The notes under the pieces: generated by a model
What the model was told of the DNA's origin: nothing
What the model saw: only the letters and a program-made list of their open reading frames with translations
The model's database searches: none
In this document: positions 38,927 to 51,599 of the stretch, piece by piece
How positions within the stretch are numbered: the first letter of the stretch is position 1
How the letters are laid out: every line of letters starts with the position of its first letter
Source: Chrysomallon squamiferum
Taxonomy: Eukaryota > Mollusca > Gastropoda > Neomphalida > Peltospiridae
Direction of reading: 5' to 3'
Assembly (NCBI GenBank): GCA_012295275.1
Contig: CM022670.1
Location: 33,920,938-33,984,937, forward strand
DNA: 64,000 bases
Made by a program: the position numbers and the translations under genes

Positions 38927-40526
38927 AGACATACTTACCCATGCATATTCTGCTATTTCAGTTTTTTTTCTCTATTTCTCTTTCTTTATCATTTTCTTTT
39001 TCTTATTTTTTTTTTTCTATGTCTTTTTATCTCTTTTATCTCTCTTCAATTCTTCCCTTCAATTTAATCTTTGTTTTAATTACTTTTCATCTTTAACTCA
39101 TTTGTCCTTCTGCACTGGACTGTGTTAAGCACACAAATAAATTACAAATTCTGAAGCTGCAGATCATTTTAGTTTAATGAACTTTGATTTGTTGTCACAA
39201 TTTAAAGTCAGGGCTTTCTTGACATCTGTTCTTTTTTAGATGTACAGTTTTGTCTATTTGTCAGTAAAAAGTACCATTAAGTGAGCTAGCAGGAATTTTC
39301 TGTGAGTTCAGTGATGGTCAAGATATGATTAGAAAGCAGAAACAGATGTTGTTGTTCCTCTCTTTGAGAATTCCACAGATAAACTGCTGGATGGAAGCAG
39401 AAGATATTTTGCTTTGCCATAATAGGTCACAGATTTTGCAGTCTAACTTGTCAAATTGTCCATGTATATTTGTCAGTTTGAGCATGAACTACATGTCTCT
39501 AGGCTCATTTTATTTTACAGCTGTCAAAACTACAGACAGATATTTCATTTATGAAACCAGCATTATACACTGTCTTCATAACTTACAAAGCTGGCATTAT
39601 ATGTTCCATATTTAATATTTATGTAAAATGTTACCGTTCAAATGAACTGTTTGTTAAACCTGACATTTGGCATTAACACTTACAATAAAGTTGTATGTTT
39701 TGTTTAATTAAAAAAGAACAGATACACTAAATGTGTAGTTGTAATTTGTAAATCAGCTTAAGCAGCTTGTCTATGAGGTAATAACATTATTATTCCCCAC
39801 AAAATCTATATATACATTAATTAAAGCTAATTACCATGAATATCCAAAATACATTAATTAATTCATCTGATATTAATTATATGGGTATAATGTTAATTCA
39901 GAAATGTCTTCTGATATAGTGAAAAAAAAAAAAAATAATAATAATAATAAAAATTATTATTATTATTATAATAATAAAAAATAATAAAAAATAAATAACT
40001 AAAAATGAAGATGTTACAGGTAGGCACTAATCTTTATGGTAATTCTTTATTGATAATCTTGAGTTTTCAGCTCTTATCACACGTATACATGCACTCTTGG
40101 AGTCTTGAAACATTAGCTATCTGGGTGGCCTTCAGATTAATTTGGAATGCTGTCTGGAAAGTACATTTTTTAAAAAGGAAGCACAGTATATCTTTTACTG
40201 CATTACACAGGTTAATGATTGTGTTTACTAATATTTTCTAGATTTGATTTGATAATTTAGATTTTAGGTAATTTGTCTTTGTCATCTCTTTTTCTGTTTG
40301 TTTATATATCAGGCTTTTTATTTATTTATTTATTTATTTATTTATCATTTTCAATTTTAACTGGTAATTTGGGGAATAATTTGTAAAGTTGGTATTTTTA
40401 GAAATGTAATCCAGGTATTTGACCCATGATATTAGATAATGAATGAGTTATACATGTTGCAGAGACATTTTTAGTTCATTATTTCTTTTTCTCTTGCTGT
40501 CATTCTCCTTCTTTTTCTCTCTTCTC

Positions 40527-40536
<10 letters not shown>

Positions 40537-40610
<74 letters not shown>
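40537..40610. repeat. (GA)37 microsatellite
   Basis: Pure 74-base purine tract. Immediately before it lies the palindrome CTCATATATATATGAG (about 40524-40539), preceded by pyrimidine-rich sequence. Confidence 0.95.
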
Positions 40611-40613
<3 letters not shown>

Positions 40614-41149
40614 TAAATTATTTTAAAAAACTGTTTTTTTTGTAATAATTTCCTATTTGGTGTGTTTGTCTCTTTTTCTGACATCATGTTCTTTTATCTT
40701 TGAAATTATTTTTAATTCTACCTGAAAACAGCAAGTTACTTTTAAAATGTCTTAAGATAAAAGTATTTATTTATTTATTTATTTTTAACTTTAAGATAAA
40801 AACTTGGGTTTGTTTTAATTTATTTCTTTGTTGTTGTTTTTTTTTTTTTTTTACACTTTTTAAAATTTAGATTAAAATACAATCATAATTTACAGTAGTT
40901 AACACTACATAAATGTTATCTTTCATTTTTCTTGACAATACCTAATATTACTTTTAAAATATATTACAATAAGAATTTGTTTGGAAATAATATATCATTA
41001 TTCAATTTCTTTTTTTTTTTTTTTTTTTTTTGTGTTTTTGAATAAAATTATTGTAATTTATGACAATTTATAATAATTAGCATAATAATAATAATAATAA
41101 TAAAAGAAAAAAGTTCAACTGATAGGATTGGTGTTTTTTTTAATCAAAT

Positions 41150-41830
41150 TAGATGGTTTTTATGATTGCTTGCCAAAGGATACAATTCTCTAAAATATGT
41201 TTGCACTTCCATCTTCTATTTGCATCATGGAATATAGCATTGTTTACAGAGCTGTTGTGTTTTTGTGCATATCCATTGACAGCTGGCTCAAGAGCCTTTC
41301 ATTTTTTTCATCTTGGCCATACTTTGCCTGCATTAGAAAATTAAGCAGGCATAGACTGTGGGAGCCATGTGGCCATCTGTTACCCTGGATAACTTGACAC
41401 ACTGATTGATTATGATTGTTCCATGGGTCACACATCCCTTCAGATAATTATCACTTGCTGCTGTCTGTTCTGTTATTAGTGGAAACTGCCTTCATCCCAG
41501 TGCTGACAGAACTGTTAGAGCCCTGATGTTTTCATGTTATTATTTTGGCAAATTGCGAGGTGGCATTCCACCAATTGGGAAAAACGTGCAGTGAGCAGTG
41601 TATGAATTATCTGGACAACTGCAGAATGGCTGAAATGTGTCTGTGACAAAACTGATTGGGCATTTTGCTATGTTAGATTGTATGATAGGGCATGCTGACC
41701 AAAGATTTTAAATACTCTTGTGTTATGTCCATGTGACTGACTCGGCTGGTTTTGGTTCTAACTGACAGAACATACTTGGCTTCTTTCCAGGTTACTGCTG
41801 GATACCTAGTTCTTCATTCACTGACATCAT
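41150..41830. other. Intronic island, possible enhancer
   Basis: About 680 bases clearly less A+T-rich than the flanks and free of simple repeats. Short overlapping frames on both strands lack splice sites. Motif-like strings include GACCAAAGATTTTA (TCF/LEF-like ACCAAAGA core) near 41698. Function unknown. Confidence 0.3.
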
Positions 41831-42625
41831 TTTTTTTTTTTTTTTCACCCAAAACAACATTTTTTTTATATTCTGTGTTAAGTGAAATGACATTAATAAA
41901 TTCTAAATGATAAATGATGAATGGTCCTGTCTGAGTTAATTAAGTTACCTTAAAAAAAATATATAAAAAAGGAAAAAATAAAAGCTATAATATTACCATG
42001 ATTTATGTTGTAAAAATGACAAACATCCACATTATGTAAATTTGATAAAACAAATATAACAGATAATTTAATGAATGTTGAAAATAATTTAAAATCTGTA
42101 ATTTTCAATATTAAACACAACTGTATAAATTACTCAGTTCATGTATTATTAATGATGGAGCTGCTGTTACATTCCTGTTTTACTGAATAGGACCTGCTGT
42201 GAATTTATATATTTATTGATAATGTCATTTTCAAACTGCTTTTGATTTATGAATTACTTACTTATAAATTCCCATGTTGCTTTACAAAGGAATTAGCATT
42301 TAATCTGTCCCATTTTTTCATTTTAACTTATAAACTAGTGATAATTTCATATTCAAATTCTGAAAGTATTTTTAATGTGTATATTTTTTTTATTTATACA
42401 TAATGTATTTTTCTGTGTATCACAAGGTGCTAATACTGCCAGACAAAAAACTTCTTTTAATCTGTTTCCTTCTTGAAATAAGATTTGCAGTTAATTTGTA
42501 TTACTGTTTAACACAGAACTTGGCATTTAATCAACTTTTTAACTTAGCATGATAGCTATGTATTACTTATATGATCACTTTCAAATATACTGGGTTCACT
42601 GCATCCTTCCTAACATCTGTCCTTT

Positions 42626-42649
42626 CCATCCATCCATCCATCCATCCAT
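42626..42649. repeat. (CATC)6 microsatellite
   Basis: Six tandem tetranucleotides in the FAK intron. Confidence 0.9.
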
Positions 42650-43239
42650 GCATACAATTACAAGATTGATGACTCTCAGATATTAGCTCTTCACAGAAGT
42701 CCACCAATTCAGATCAAAGCTGCATCACCACAAGTTCAGATCTTTGTAACAGGTGAACAGTTTGCGATAACATGAACCACAGAACATACTTCACAGTGAC
42801 ATATTTTTCTTATTGTTTCCACTTGACTACATATGGTGCTGTAGATACTGAGCAAGTGCTTCTCAGTGTATATTTACTTAATATGATGAGAGATAGTTAG
42901 TCTTACTTTCAAAGACGATATGTTTTTAATGTGCATTTGTTTCTAATGGTATGTATTTGAAGTTTTGTCTCATGTTCATGTTTTGAAAGATTTTTTTCTT
43001 ATGTGAATGTAAAATATAGCTTAATAAAAAGTTTTGTTTTTATCATTTTAACATTATCATGGCTCTTTAGGATTCATAATGTTTCTTAAGTTATTTTTAA
43101 AAATTATTATTATTAAGATTATTTTTTTTTTGTAGAACTGTTATTTTATATATTTTTATTATTTTTGTACAAATTATTATCATCATCATAATTATTATTA
43201 TTTATATTTATTTCTTTAGTTCTTGTGTTTGAATTTCAG

Positions 43240-43415
43240 GACATCATCAAGCTGGTTGTGGGCCGACTGGCAGCTGGTGAGAGATATTTTGCAAAATGTT
43301 TTGCCTTGAAGTTGGTGCACACTAAGTCCAATGAGAGCTATTGGCTTCACAATGATCTCACTATGTACCAGGTTAGACAGAAGTATGAATCAAAACATCC
43401 CGAAGAAGAATGGAG
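43240..43415 (+). CDS. PTK2: FAK exon: FERM F1 lobe
   Basis: Acceptor GAATTTCAG, donor GTAACT. Starts in phase 0, ends with two bases of an Arg codon. Encodes DIIKLVVGRL ... CFALKLVH ... SYWLHNDLTMYQVRQKYE ... HPEEEW. WLH, VR-x-KYE and the HP-EEW ending are conserved with vertebrate FAK. If the donor is ignored the next codon is a stop, which confirms the splice. Confidence 0.95.
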
Positions 43416-43754
43416 GTAACTTAATCTCCTGCACACTCATTTTCTATCTCACTGAAAGTCTGACATGCACATTCATCATCTCCATCACTGACCATACAGC
43501 TGTAACATCTATTTTCATGCTTAGACATCTTTAAACATGCATTTACTCACCCATCATCTATGCACACTCATTCACACTGCTCTAACGTTACTCATGCATA
43601 ATATTCATACACACATACATACATGGACATCAACATATTACATATATATATAAAGGTAAATAAACATCAGGAAAAACATTATTTGATAAAATACATATAA
43701 TTTTTAATAAAATATAAATCATGTATAAAGCTGAATGATTATTGTTTTGTTCAG

Positions 43755-43842
43755 GTATGAACTGAGGGTACGATATCTTCCAAAAAACTTCCAGGAACTT
43801 TACTCCAAAGACAAGGTCACGTTTTACTACCTCTATGACCAG
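43755..43842 (+). CDS. PTK2: FAK exon: end of F1 lobe
   Basis: 88 bases, acceptor TTTGTTCAG, donor GTACAT; completes Arg and ends in phase 0. Encodes RYELRVRYLPKNFQELYSKD and ends in FYYLYDQ, matching the vertebrate YELRIRYLPKGF and FFYQQ segments. Confidence 0.95.
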
Positions 43843-45278
43843 GTACATCATTATTTACTTATATCTAAAATGTATTTATTTAAAAAAAAAAAAAAAAAAA
43901 AATTTCAATTTAATGTTTGTTTTACATTGAAACATAATTATTTAATCTTTAATCATTAATGACACCATATGAATATCTTATTAAAATTTATGGTTACATG
44001 ATGAATCACAAACTACTTGTCAATAATTTAAAAAAAAAAAAAAATTGTTTTTTTTTTTTTTTTTGTTTTTGAGAAGGGGGTTTCAAAGAATTATGAGCCA
44101 TTTAAATATAATATTTCCTTTAAAACAACCTAGATTTATTACTTAACAACTTTTCAGAAATCTAATAGAAAATGCAGATTGCAGAAAGAAAGCAGGAAAT
44201 ATCAAATTATGTCAGAAGTGATAAAAGAAAGACAGGCTCATACTGTTAAGGGAGTTAACTCTGAGATGAGTCATCTGGCGATCAAACATTAATATTGCCG
44301 TTTAATTAAGTTAGTTTCATGTTTGACCGCCAGATTAACATAAAGTGGCCAGAGTTTGCGTGCCACAGCTCCTTTCTGTGCCACTATTTGAACATTTAGT
44401 GGAGATATTTTAATTTACAACACTCTTTTGTTGTGTCTCATTGGGAGCCCTATTGATTTTCCATTGTTCTCGGTGCATTTTTTGGCACAAATTATGGAAG
44501 TGAAGAAATCTGAGAACTGCTGGATTACATGACTAATTTCAAGCCTGTGGAAATGTCACACTGTTATTTGGCAGTTTGTGAAATGTAATCTTTTAGCATC
44601 GTTATGATTTATTTCTTCTTTGTTCGAAAACTGCAGTTTAATAACAATAATTAAACTTAACTTCATCTGAGTTGGTAACATTCATACAGCAGTTTTTCAA
44701 ATAATGGTTAACTTTAATGTTTATTTATTTTTAAATTTATTTACTCTGTTTTATTAATTTCATTGTAATTTCCTATAAATAATTTTAATTTTTGATCCGC
44801 TTTATCTGTAAAATGAAAACGTAAAAGCAAACATCTTGTAAATATCTAAAGATTTATTTGTACGTAATTTTTTGTTTTTTACTAGTTTTCAAATATTGTA
44901 AAGATAAACAAGAAACTGCTTGTTACAAAACATCACTAAAATACTACTGAGTGGATGACGATTGTGATGGTGATGATAATAGATAGGCACAATAATATTA
45001 AAAACTGTCTCAGAGTTTGAAGAGGGTCAGAAAAACATATTAACACCAAATTTTACAAACACTATATTTTGGTTTAATTAGTATAAAAAATAATAATAAT
45101 AATAATAATTTCATCTGCTGCTTTTTCAAATATACGATTCTAAAAATAATAATAATAGGAAAATAGGAAAAATCTGAATTATGAATTTGTAGCCAACATA
45201 AATCTATTCTGTAAAATGATAGAGATTTACTTGGTTTGTTTTAAATTACTTACTATTTAAACAATATTGTGTCTGTAG
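43843..45278 (+). other. FAK intron with an enhancer-like island
   Basis: A-run near 43880 and an A-run/T-run pair at 44028-44064 precede an island at 44200-44640 that carries a 17-base inverted repeat (described separately). The remainder is A+T-rich. Confidence 0.5.
44200..44640. promoter_or_regulatory. Candidate intronic enhancer with inverted repeat
   Basis: Sequence of mixed composition lacking open frames. ATCTGGCGATCAAACAT (44273-44289) pairs with ATGTTTGACCGCCAGAT (44319-44335) at 16 of 17 positions across a 29-base loop that contains TTTAATTAAG, a homeodomain-type core. Regulatory role is inference. Confidence 0.35.
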
Positions 45279-45358
45279 GTGAGAAACGACTACATGCGTG
45301 ATATAGCCGAACACATCGACCATGACATCGCAGTTAGACTGGGTTGTATAGAAATGAG
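45279..45358 (+). CDS. PTK2: FAK exon: FERM F2 lobe start
   Basis: 80 bases, acceptor TTGTGTCTGTAG, donor GTAAAA. Starts in phase 0, ends with two bases of Arg. Encodes VRNDYMRDIAEHIDHDIAVR and then LGCIEM, equivalent to the vertebrate DYMLEIAD and LGCLEIR segments. Confidence 0.95.
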
Positions 45359-45596
45359 GTAAAATTTCTTTTATGGGTTTTTTTCTGTTACAAAAACGAA
45401 TAAAAGAAACAATAAACGAAAAAAAAAAAAAAAAATCTTACTCACTGTTGCCTGTTTCTAAATTAGCATTTAAAATATTTTGAAAATAGTTAATACTTGA
45501 TATTAATGATGACAATTTTAATGGATATGAACATTTTTCTTCTCATTTTTATAATTTGATTTTCTTAATTTTAAATAATTATATTTGTTTTTCAAG

Positions 45597-45714
45597 ACGT
45601 TTCTTCAAAGACATGCCTCAAGTTGCCCTAGACAAGAAATCCAACTTTGAGTATCTAGAAAAAGAAGTCGGATTAAAACGTTTTCTTCCAAAGTCTGTGA
45701 TAGAGGGAATGAAG
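45597..45714 (+). CDS. PTK2: FAK exon: FERM F2 lobe
   Basis: 118 bases, acceptor TTTTTCAAG, donor GTGAGT in phase 0. Encodes RRFFKDMPQ, then KKSNFEYLEKEVGLKRFLPK and IEGMK; VGLKRF-PKS is highly conserved in FAK. The frame reads on into the intron to 45855, but conservation stops exactly at the donor. Confidence 0.95.
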
Positions 45715-46186
45715 GTGAGTGTTGCTATCTCAGTGTTTACTGTACAGCAACATGCTCTCAGCACATCAACTCAACCAATATATCAGATAGCAACTTTAAA
45801 TGTAAATCTTGATTACGATAACATCAAGGTTTCTCAGCTGAGCATTAAAACTTAAACGTATCTGAGGGATATATGTACATCTTGATTAAATGTAGATTTT
45901 TTAAAATGTTTTGTGGGTTTTTTTGTGTGGTTTTTGAAACATTATTGCTCTAGGTTAATATTAAAGTATGATAGTATGATTGATTATAAAAGTCTTGAGG
46001 CTGCACAGAAATTGTTAAAATTTTTAATTTTAATGGCAGTCTTTATTTGTCATAAATAAAAATAAACATTAAATGAAAAGCTATGGAAATATGGACATTT
46101 ATGGAAGAATAATAATTACAATTCATGGCTTAATTTTAGCAAAATATTATTACAAGTATTATTGGAGTTTTTTGTTCTTTTTCTAG

Positions 46187-46327
46187 CCAAAGTCTTTACG
46201 AAAACTTATCCAACATCATTTTCGGAATTATGCTCAGTTGACAGAATCAGAGTGTGTGTACAAATTTTTCGAGACACTCTTCACTGTCCGAAAGTTTAAT
46301 CATGAACGATTCAAGTGTGCTTTAGGA
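46187..46327 (+). CDS. PTK2: FAK exon: F2 basic patch
   Basis: 141 bases, phase 0 both ends, acceptor TTCTTTTTCTAG and donor GTAAGT. Starts PKSLRKLIQHHFRNYAQL and ends RFKCALG. With the preceding Lys it forms KPKSLRK, equivalent to the vertebrate KAKTLRK patch implicated in phosphoinositide binding and FAK activation. Confidence 0.95.
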
Positions 46328-46644
46328 GTAAGTATTTAAGTCTCTATATCCACACTTTCCTATCTGAAAATGTTTAATTTCTTGATAGTGTTATGACCTT
46401 TGAAGAAAGGGAAAAGCTTTTTGATTCATTAGGTTTATTATCTTACTGATATTTAAAGTGTTTTTTTTTATACTGTAGTACTGTTAAACATTCATTCATT
46501 TATCTTTACATAATAACAGAAAAAAATAGGTTTTTATTTCATAAAGTTGATCAGAATAGATGTTGAATGCATTTGGTTGTGTAATTATTTTATTTTGTTT
46601 TGTTTTGTTTTATATAGTTTTTAATATTTATTTTTATGTTACAG

Positions 46645-46722
46645 TCTAGTTGGAGTATATATGTTGAAATAGTGATAGGACCAGATGTAGGCATCAGCTA
46701 CTTAACTGAGAAAGCATCACTG
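46645..46722 (+). CDS. PTK2: FAK exon: F2/F3 junction
   Basis: 78 bases, phase 0 both ends, acceptor TTATGTTACAG and donor GTAAGT. Encodes SSWSIYVEIVIGPDVGISYL and TEKASL, collinear with the vertebrate SSWIISVELAIGP and GISYLTDK. Confidence 0.95.
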
Positions 46723-47146
46723 GTAAGTTTAAGCCTGATAATGTTAAAATACATTACAATCTTAGAATTGCTGGAAGATAATTTCCACATAAAATATTAA
46801 AATATTCAGTGTCCTGCAGCCTCAGCAATTAAAAATTTACATTAAGTAGAAATTACCATTAATAATAATTTGAATGTTTCCCCATTAATATTATTCCTGG
46901 GTTTTTTTTTTTTAAATTCTCATAAATGGTGTATAATATCTCATGTCAGTAACACATTTCAAGATGTATGGAAACAAAATGTCATCTCAATTTTTTTCTT
47001 TTATTTTCATTCAATTATTCATTCATTTTTTTTCTTTCTTTTTTTTTCTTTTAATTTTTACTTTGTTTTCTTTTCCATCTACATCATTTCACTTACCACA
47101 AAACACCTGTATACTAAACTCTTTTGAATTTTTTTTTATACTGCAG

Positions 47147-47360
47147 CCAACTCACATGGCCGACTTTGTTCAAGTGCAGTCCATTCAGACAGTGTCCAGT
47201 CAGGACGGTAAAGGAATACTGCAGCTGAAGATAGCCGGGTCTTCAGAACCACTCATGATCACCTGTTCCTCTCTTGACATGGCAGAAGACATGGCAGACT
47301 TGATAGATGGGTACTGTCGATTGGTCCACGATGTCAGCGATTCACTCTGGAGTAGAAAAG
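47147..47360 (+). CDS. PTK2: FAK exon: FERM F3 lobe
   Basis: 214 bases, acceptor TTATACTGCAG, donor GTACTT, phase 0 in and phase 1 out. Encodes PTHMADFVQVQSIQ, GKGILQLKIAGSSEPL, MAEDMADLIDGYCRLV and DSLWSRK. This is the C-terminal FERM subdomain and is closely conserved, including LIDGYCRLV. Confidence 0.95.
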
Positions 47361-47972
47361 GTACTTGTATGTTGTTTTGTATATTTTGATGTTAATTATA
47401 TTTAATGTAATATGTGTTGGTAATATACACTGTATTTTTAAAACTCTGCCCAAAAAGGCTGTTCCAGAATGTATAATAAATGGAAGTTAAAGCTGAAAAG
47501 CTGGATGAAATTAAGTGTCGTAACATTTTATAAGACCAAATACTGTTTCTGGAATGGTCTTTAGCAGAGTTCACATGCTGCTGTGTATAAAGCAAGACTT
47601 TGACAGTTTTAGTTTGGTCGGGAAGAATCAAATGGAAATTTTAAAGTAATCAAAATGTGTCAGACTGAATATTACCTTATTAAGTCATATCTCATTATTT
47701 GTGTATGTGCCAGATAAACATTATTAATACACAGCAGTGTATACTTGTATATATGTATTTACATGTGTGTTGAGAAGTGAATATTCTATTGTTGCATCAT
47801 GATATTTTAACCAACCTTTGTATGACATATATGTAATAATATATATAATTATTCATAAAGATGTTTTTATAAAAAGATAATTTTCAAAGAATCATTAAAA
47901 TTTATTATTCTTATCCATCATTTTGGATGTACTTACTCAAGTATGGGCATGTGGAAAGATCCATTTCAAATT

Positions 47973-48013
<41 letters not shown>

Positions 48014-49998
48014 TGTATAATTTGGTTATATGTAGACAGTTTTTATCTCATATTTTTAACATATTTAACATTTGTTTTTTGTTGTTGTTGTTTTTTTTTA
48101 TAATTATTTGATTGTGCTAAACAAAAATAAAATAAAATAAATAAAAATTTAAAAAGAAACATAAAAATAATAATGTGTTAAGGTGAACTATTTAAATGAA
48201 ATAGAATTTATGACTTTGTCTCTACATGGTATTGAATTTGTTTTCAAAGCCATACTTAGCTGGAATTCCTATGACTCTGATGATGATGATGATGACACAG
48301 AAAGTAGTGAAGGTAAACTGGAGTGGTCTCCCATTTTGCTTCAGTTTCAGTTTGGGTTTATTGTTTTACTTTCACTTCTGTTTTATTTCTGTTATTTTAA
48401 TTTTTTTTAATTTTTTTTTTTTTTTTTTTTTTTATTATTATTTTTTTTTTGTCAGCAAGGGCTGTCACACCACTGAAAAGCTATCTTGGATGACAGATTT
48501 TAATAAAGAACAAATCAGTTAAAATCTTTTGTTTAATTTGATTTATTGAAGAAGAAACTTACTAAGTAAAAATTCAAGATGGCAGTTCTGTTCTTTCAAG
48601 CTGACACAAACACAAATGTCACCATTTATTGGTTATTTGTGGCATGACGTTTGCATGCTTCCACTGTCTGCATTGTAGGGTTTTGTTTTTATTTTGATGT
48701 AATCTTTATTATTGGTTTTAATTTTCAGTCACTGTTTTAACTTCATCTGTTCTTTAGACAATTGAAAAATATTTTTATTTTATTTTGTTATGTTTGTTTT
48801 TAATTCATTTTAATTTTTTGTCACTTCCGTAACATTAACGAGTTAAAAATAGAAAATATATATATATTTTTTTATAGATATAAAATTGTTATTTTTATAA
48901 TAAATAAATAAATGTGTGCATGTATGTGTATATGTGTGTATGCATTTGAAACAGATTAAGTACTGAGAATAACTTCAAAGAAAAAATATAATTTGTTACA
49001 GTTTTTTCAATTTAAACATTTCTCCTGTGATTTTTAATCTTCTAAGAATTAATGAATATTTCCAGCAACATTATTTACAGTAAATTTATTATCATCAGCA
49101 TTATTATTATTATTTTGCTAATTCTTTGTATCTGATTTAACAAGGTTTTTAATTCATCTAACATATTCTGAAAATTATAAAAATAATTTTACTAAAATTT
49201 ACATAAATAAAATTCATTAAGTAAACTTTGCAGTTATAGATGGACTTTTGGATATGTTAATACAAATTTTAAAAAAATGTCTTTTCATCAGAAATTAAAT
49301 TTTCCTTTGTAACAAATAAGCCTTTATGTCACATATATTGGAACTATAATTATGCACTTTAATTATAATCAGACATCTCTACTCTTGACAATTATCTTTA
49401 TGTTAATCATACTACTTCTGTTTTAACATTCTGAAATATAAATATATTTTCAGCAGTTATAGAGTAGTTTCAAAAAGTAACAAAATATTATCATGTTTGT
49501 ATATTTTGACAAAGTATTAACTTGCATGGAATTTCAGTCTTTATATGATTCATCCAAATTAATCACTTGAATTAACAAAAACAATTAACATGGAAAAAAA
49601 CAATTAGTAATGATGATCCAATAATAAGATATGACAACTGTTGACAGCTGCTTCAGTTGCTTTTCAGTAATTTCTTTTTTTTTATCTGTTCAGATATTCA
49701 GAATAATAATCTATATCTTTTGAATTGTTTGATTAATATTATATATTTATTATTATTTTTGTTTTTGACTCCGAAGTTCAATTTTAGTTAGTAGTTGGAT
49801 TATTGAATCTATATTGAAATTGAATTTGTTATCAGATATTTATATAGTTAAGCAGAAGAAGTTTTTATTTTTTTATTTTTTTTTTTTTTATTTATTTATT
49901 TTTTTATTTTCATTTTATTACTTTATTTTATTTTATTTTTTTATAATTTTATTCTTTTTATTTTAAAGGTTTTTTAATTATTATTATTACTTTTATAT

Positions 49999-50007
49999 AT
50001 GTGTGTT

Positions 50008-50049
<42 letters not shown>

Positions 50050-50100
50050 CGTGTGTGTGTGTTTGTGTGTGTGTTTGTGTCTGTTTGTGTGTGTGTGTGT
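49999..50100. repeat. Imperfect (TG)n/(TTTG) microsatellite
   Basis: About 100 bases of TG repeats interrupted by TTTG, TTCG and TCTG units. Produces meaningless Val/Cys frames on one strand and Thr/His frames on the other. Confidence 0.9.
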
Positions 50101-51599
50101 TGGGATAAAACATCCAAACAAAAACAACCAGATCAAATCAAACCAAAAATATTCTACAGCATTAAATCTGCACAAATAACATTTTTTTTTTTTTTTTTTT
50201 TTTTAAAGTCAATCTTAACACCATCATGTCCATGTGACAGACAAACATTTAAGCTAAAAGATAATTACAACAGGCGAAACCATTGAGTTGTACGAATCAA
50301 TAGTCTAAGGCTGCTGGTACCATCTGTTAGTTCATGTTAAAGCTTTTCGTGAGAATAGCTTTGCTATTTTATATTAGTTTTTGGTTAACTAGTTACTTTT
50401 CTTTTGTCTTGTTGCTTTGGTCAGAAACGTGTTCAGCCTTTGTCAGAAGTAACAGTCTGTGTTCACAGAGTAAAAGATAAAAAGTTATTTAATTAATGTA
50501 AAAAAAAGACTTTTCATGATATAAATATTTTCTGATTGTTCTGAACAGTTTGTATATTTTGTTTATCCACAAGATACAGATTGTAAAAAACAAAACAGCA
50601 ACTTGAAAGAATATAAAAGTTATTTAGTAAGGTTTTTTTTTTTTTTTTTTTTAATTATTAATTTATTTTAAATGCTAACAAACAGGTATTATTTACCATA
50701 TTCTTGTTTAATTATGTTATTATTATTATTATTTGTTTTATTGTAATTACTTTATTGTTTATTTGTTTATTTATTTATTTATTTGCTACATTTTGTTTGA
50801 GTAAACCTGTGTTTTTGTCTGCATGTTGTGGTGTTGTTCTGGGGTTTTTAATGTCGCATGATTAAAGACCAGTGTTTGGGTGTTGAATGTTCTGAAAGAA
50901 TGTTGATTACACTCAATTGTTTATGATTACATACATATTTGTAAATGTCACACTTCCAAAATATTGTAAATGAGTGATTATTATTCATTGTTAAGCCTTT
51001 TTTTTTATTTAATATTTTTTATTTTTTTAGTGGACACAAAACAAGGTTACCATTCAAATTATATAATAGTATCTGTGTATGCTAATAACTATTATAGATT
51101 TATAAGTGTTTTTCCATATTTGTCATCATCTACACTATTTGGTTTTGGTGTTTGGATTTATGTTTGAAAAGGAAAGAATACAATTTATTAAAAGGAATGT
51201 AGCTATATTTAAAATTTAATGATCTCTGTGATGTGCATACTGCTAGGCTAGGTACATACGATAATTGATTATATATACTATATAAAAGGGCTGTAGATAG
51301 ATACCTAAAATGGGAAAGAGGATAGTTTATAAAGGATTGCCTGCAAAATATGATATGATCAGTATGTTGATGTTTAAGTATGCAGAAATAATTACGATTT
51401 TTATTAGTTGTGTAATTTTTATATATTTTTTTTATATTTAACAAATAGCTTCACCTCACCTATATATTGATTTTTTTTTTTTTTTTTTTTTCTCCATAAA
51501 TACAAGGAATAAAAAGAATTTGATAATAAGAACATTAAATGGTGAAACATATTTGTAATAAAAATAATTAATATTTTACTTCTTGATTGATGCAGCTGT

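Larger units (their letters stand above)
34936..43239 (+). other. FAK intron, 8.3 kb
   Basis: Contains (TC)30 at 38864-38923 and (GA)37 at 40537-40610, which are mutually complementary, an A/T trinucleotide inverted tract near 39933-39980, (CATC)n at 42626-42649, and a less A+T-rich island at about 41150-41830. No coding exon was found. Confidence 0.6.

Noticed and set aside
45715-45855. Continuation of the FERM exon frame into the intron
   Set aside because: Similarity to FAK ends exactly at the GTGAGT donor and resumes in phase at 46187.
49993-50286. Frames of alternating Val/Cys or Thr/His
   Set aside because: Translation of the imperfect TG microsatellite.
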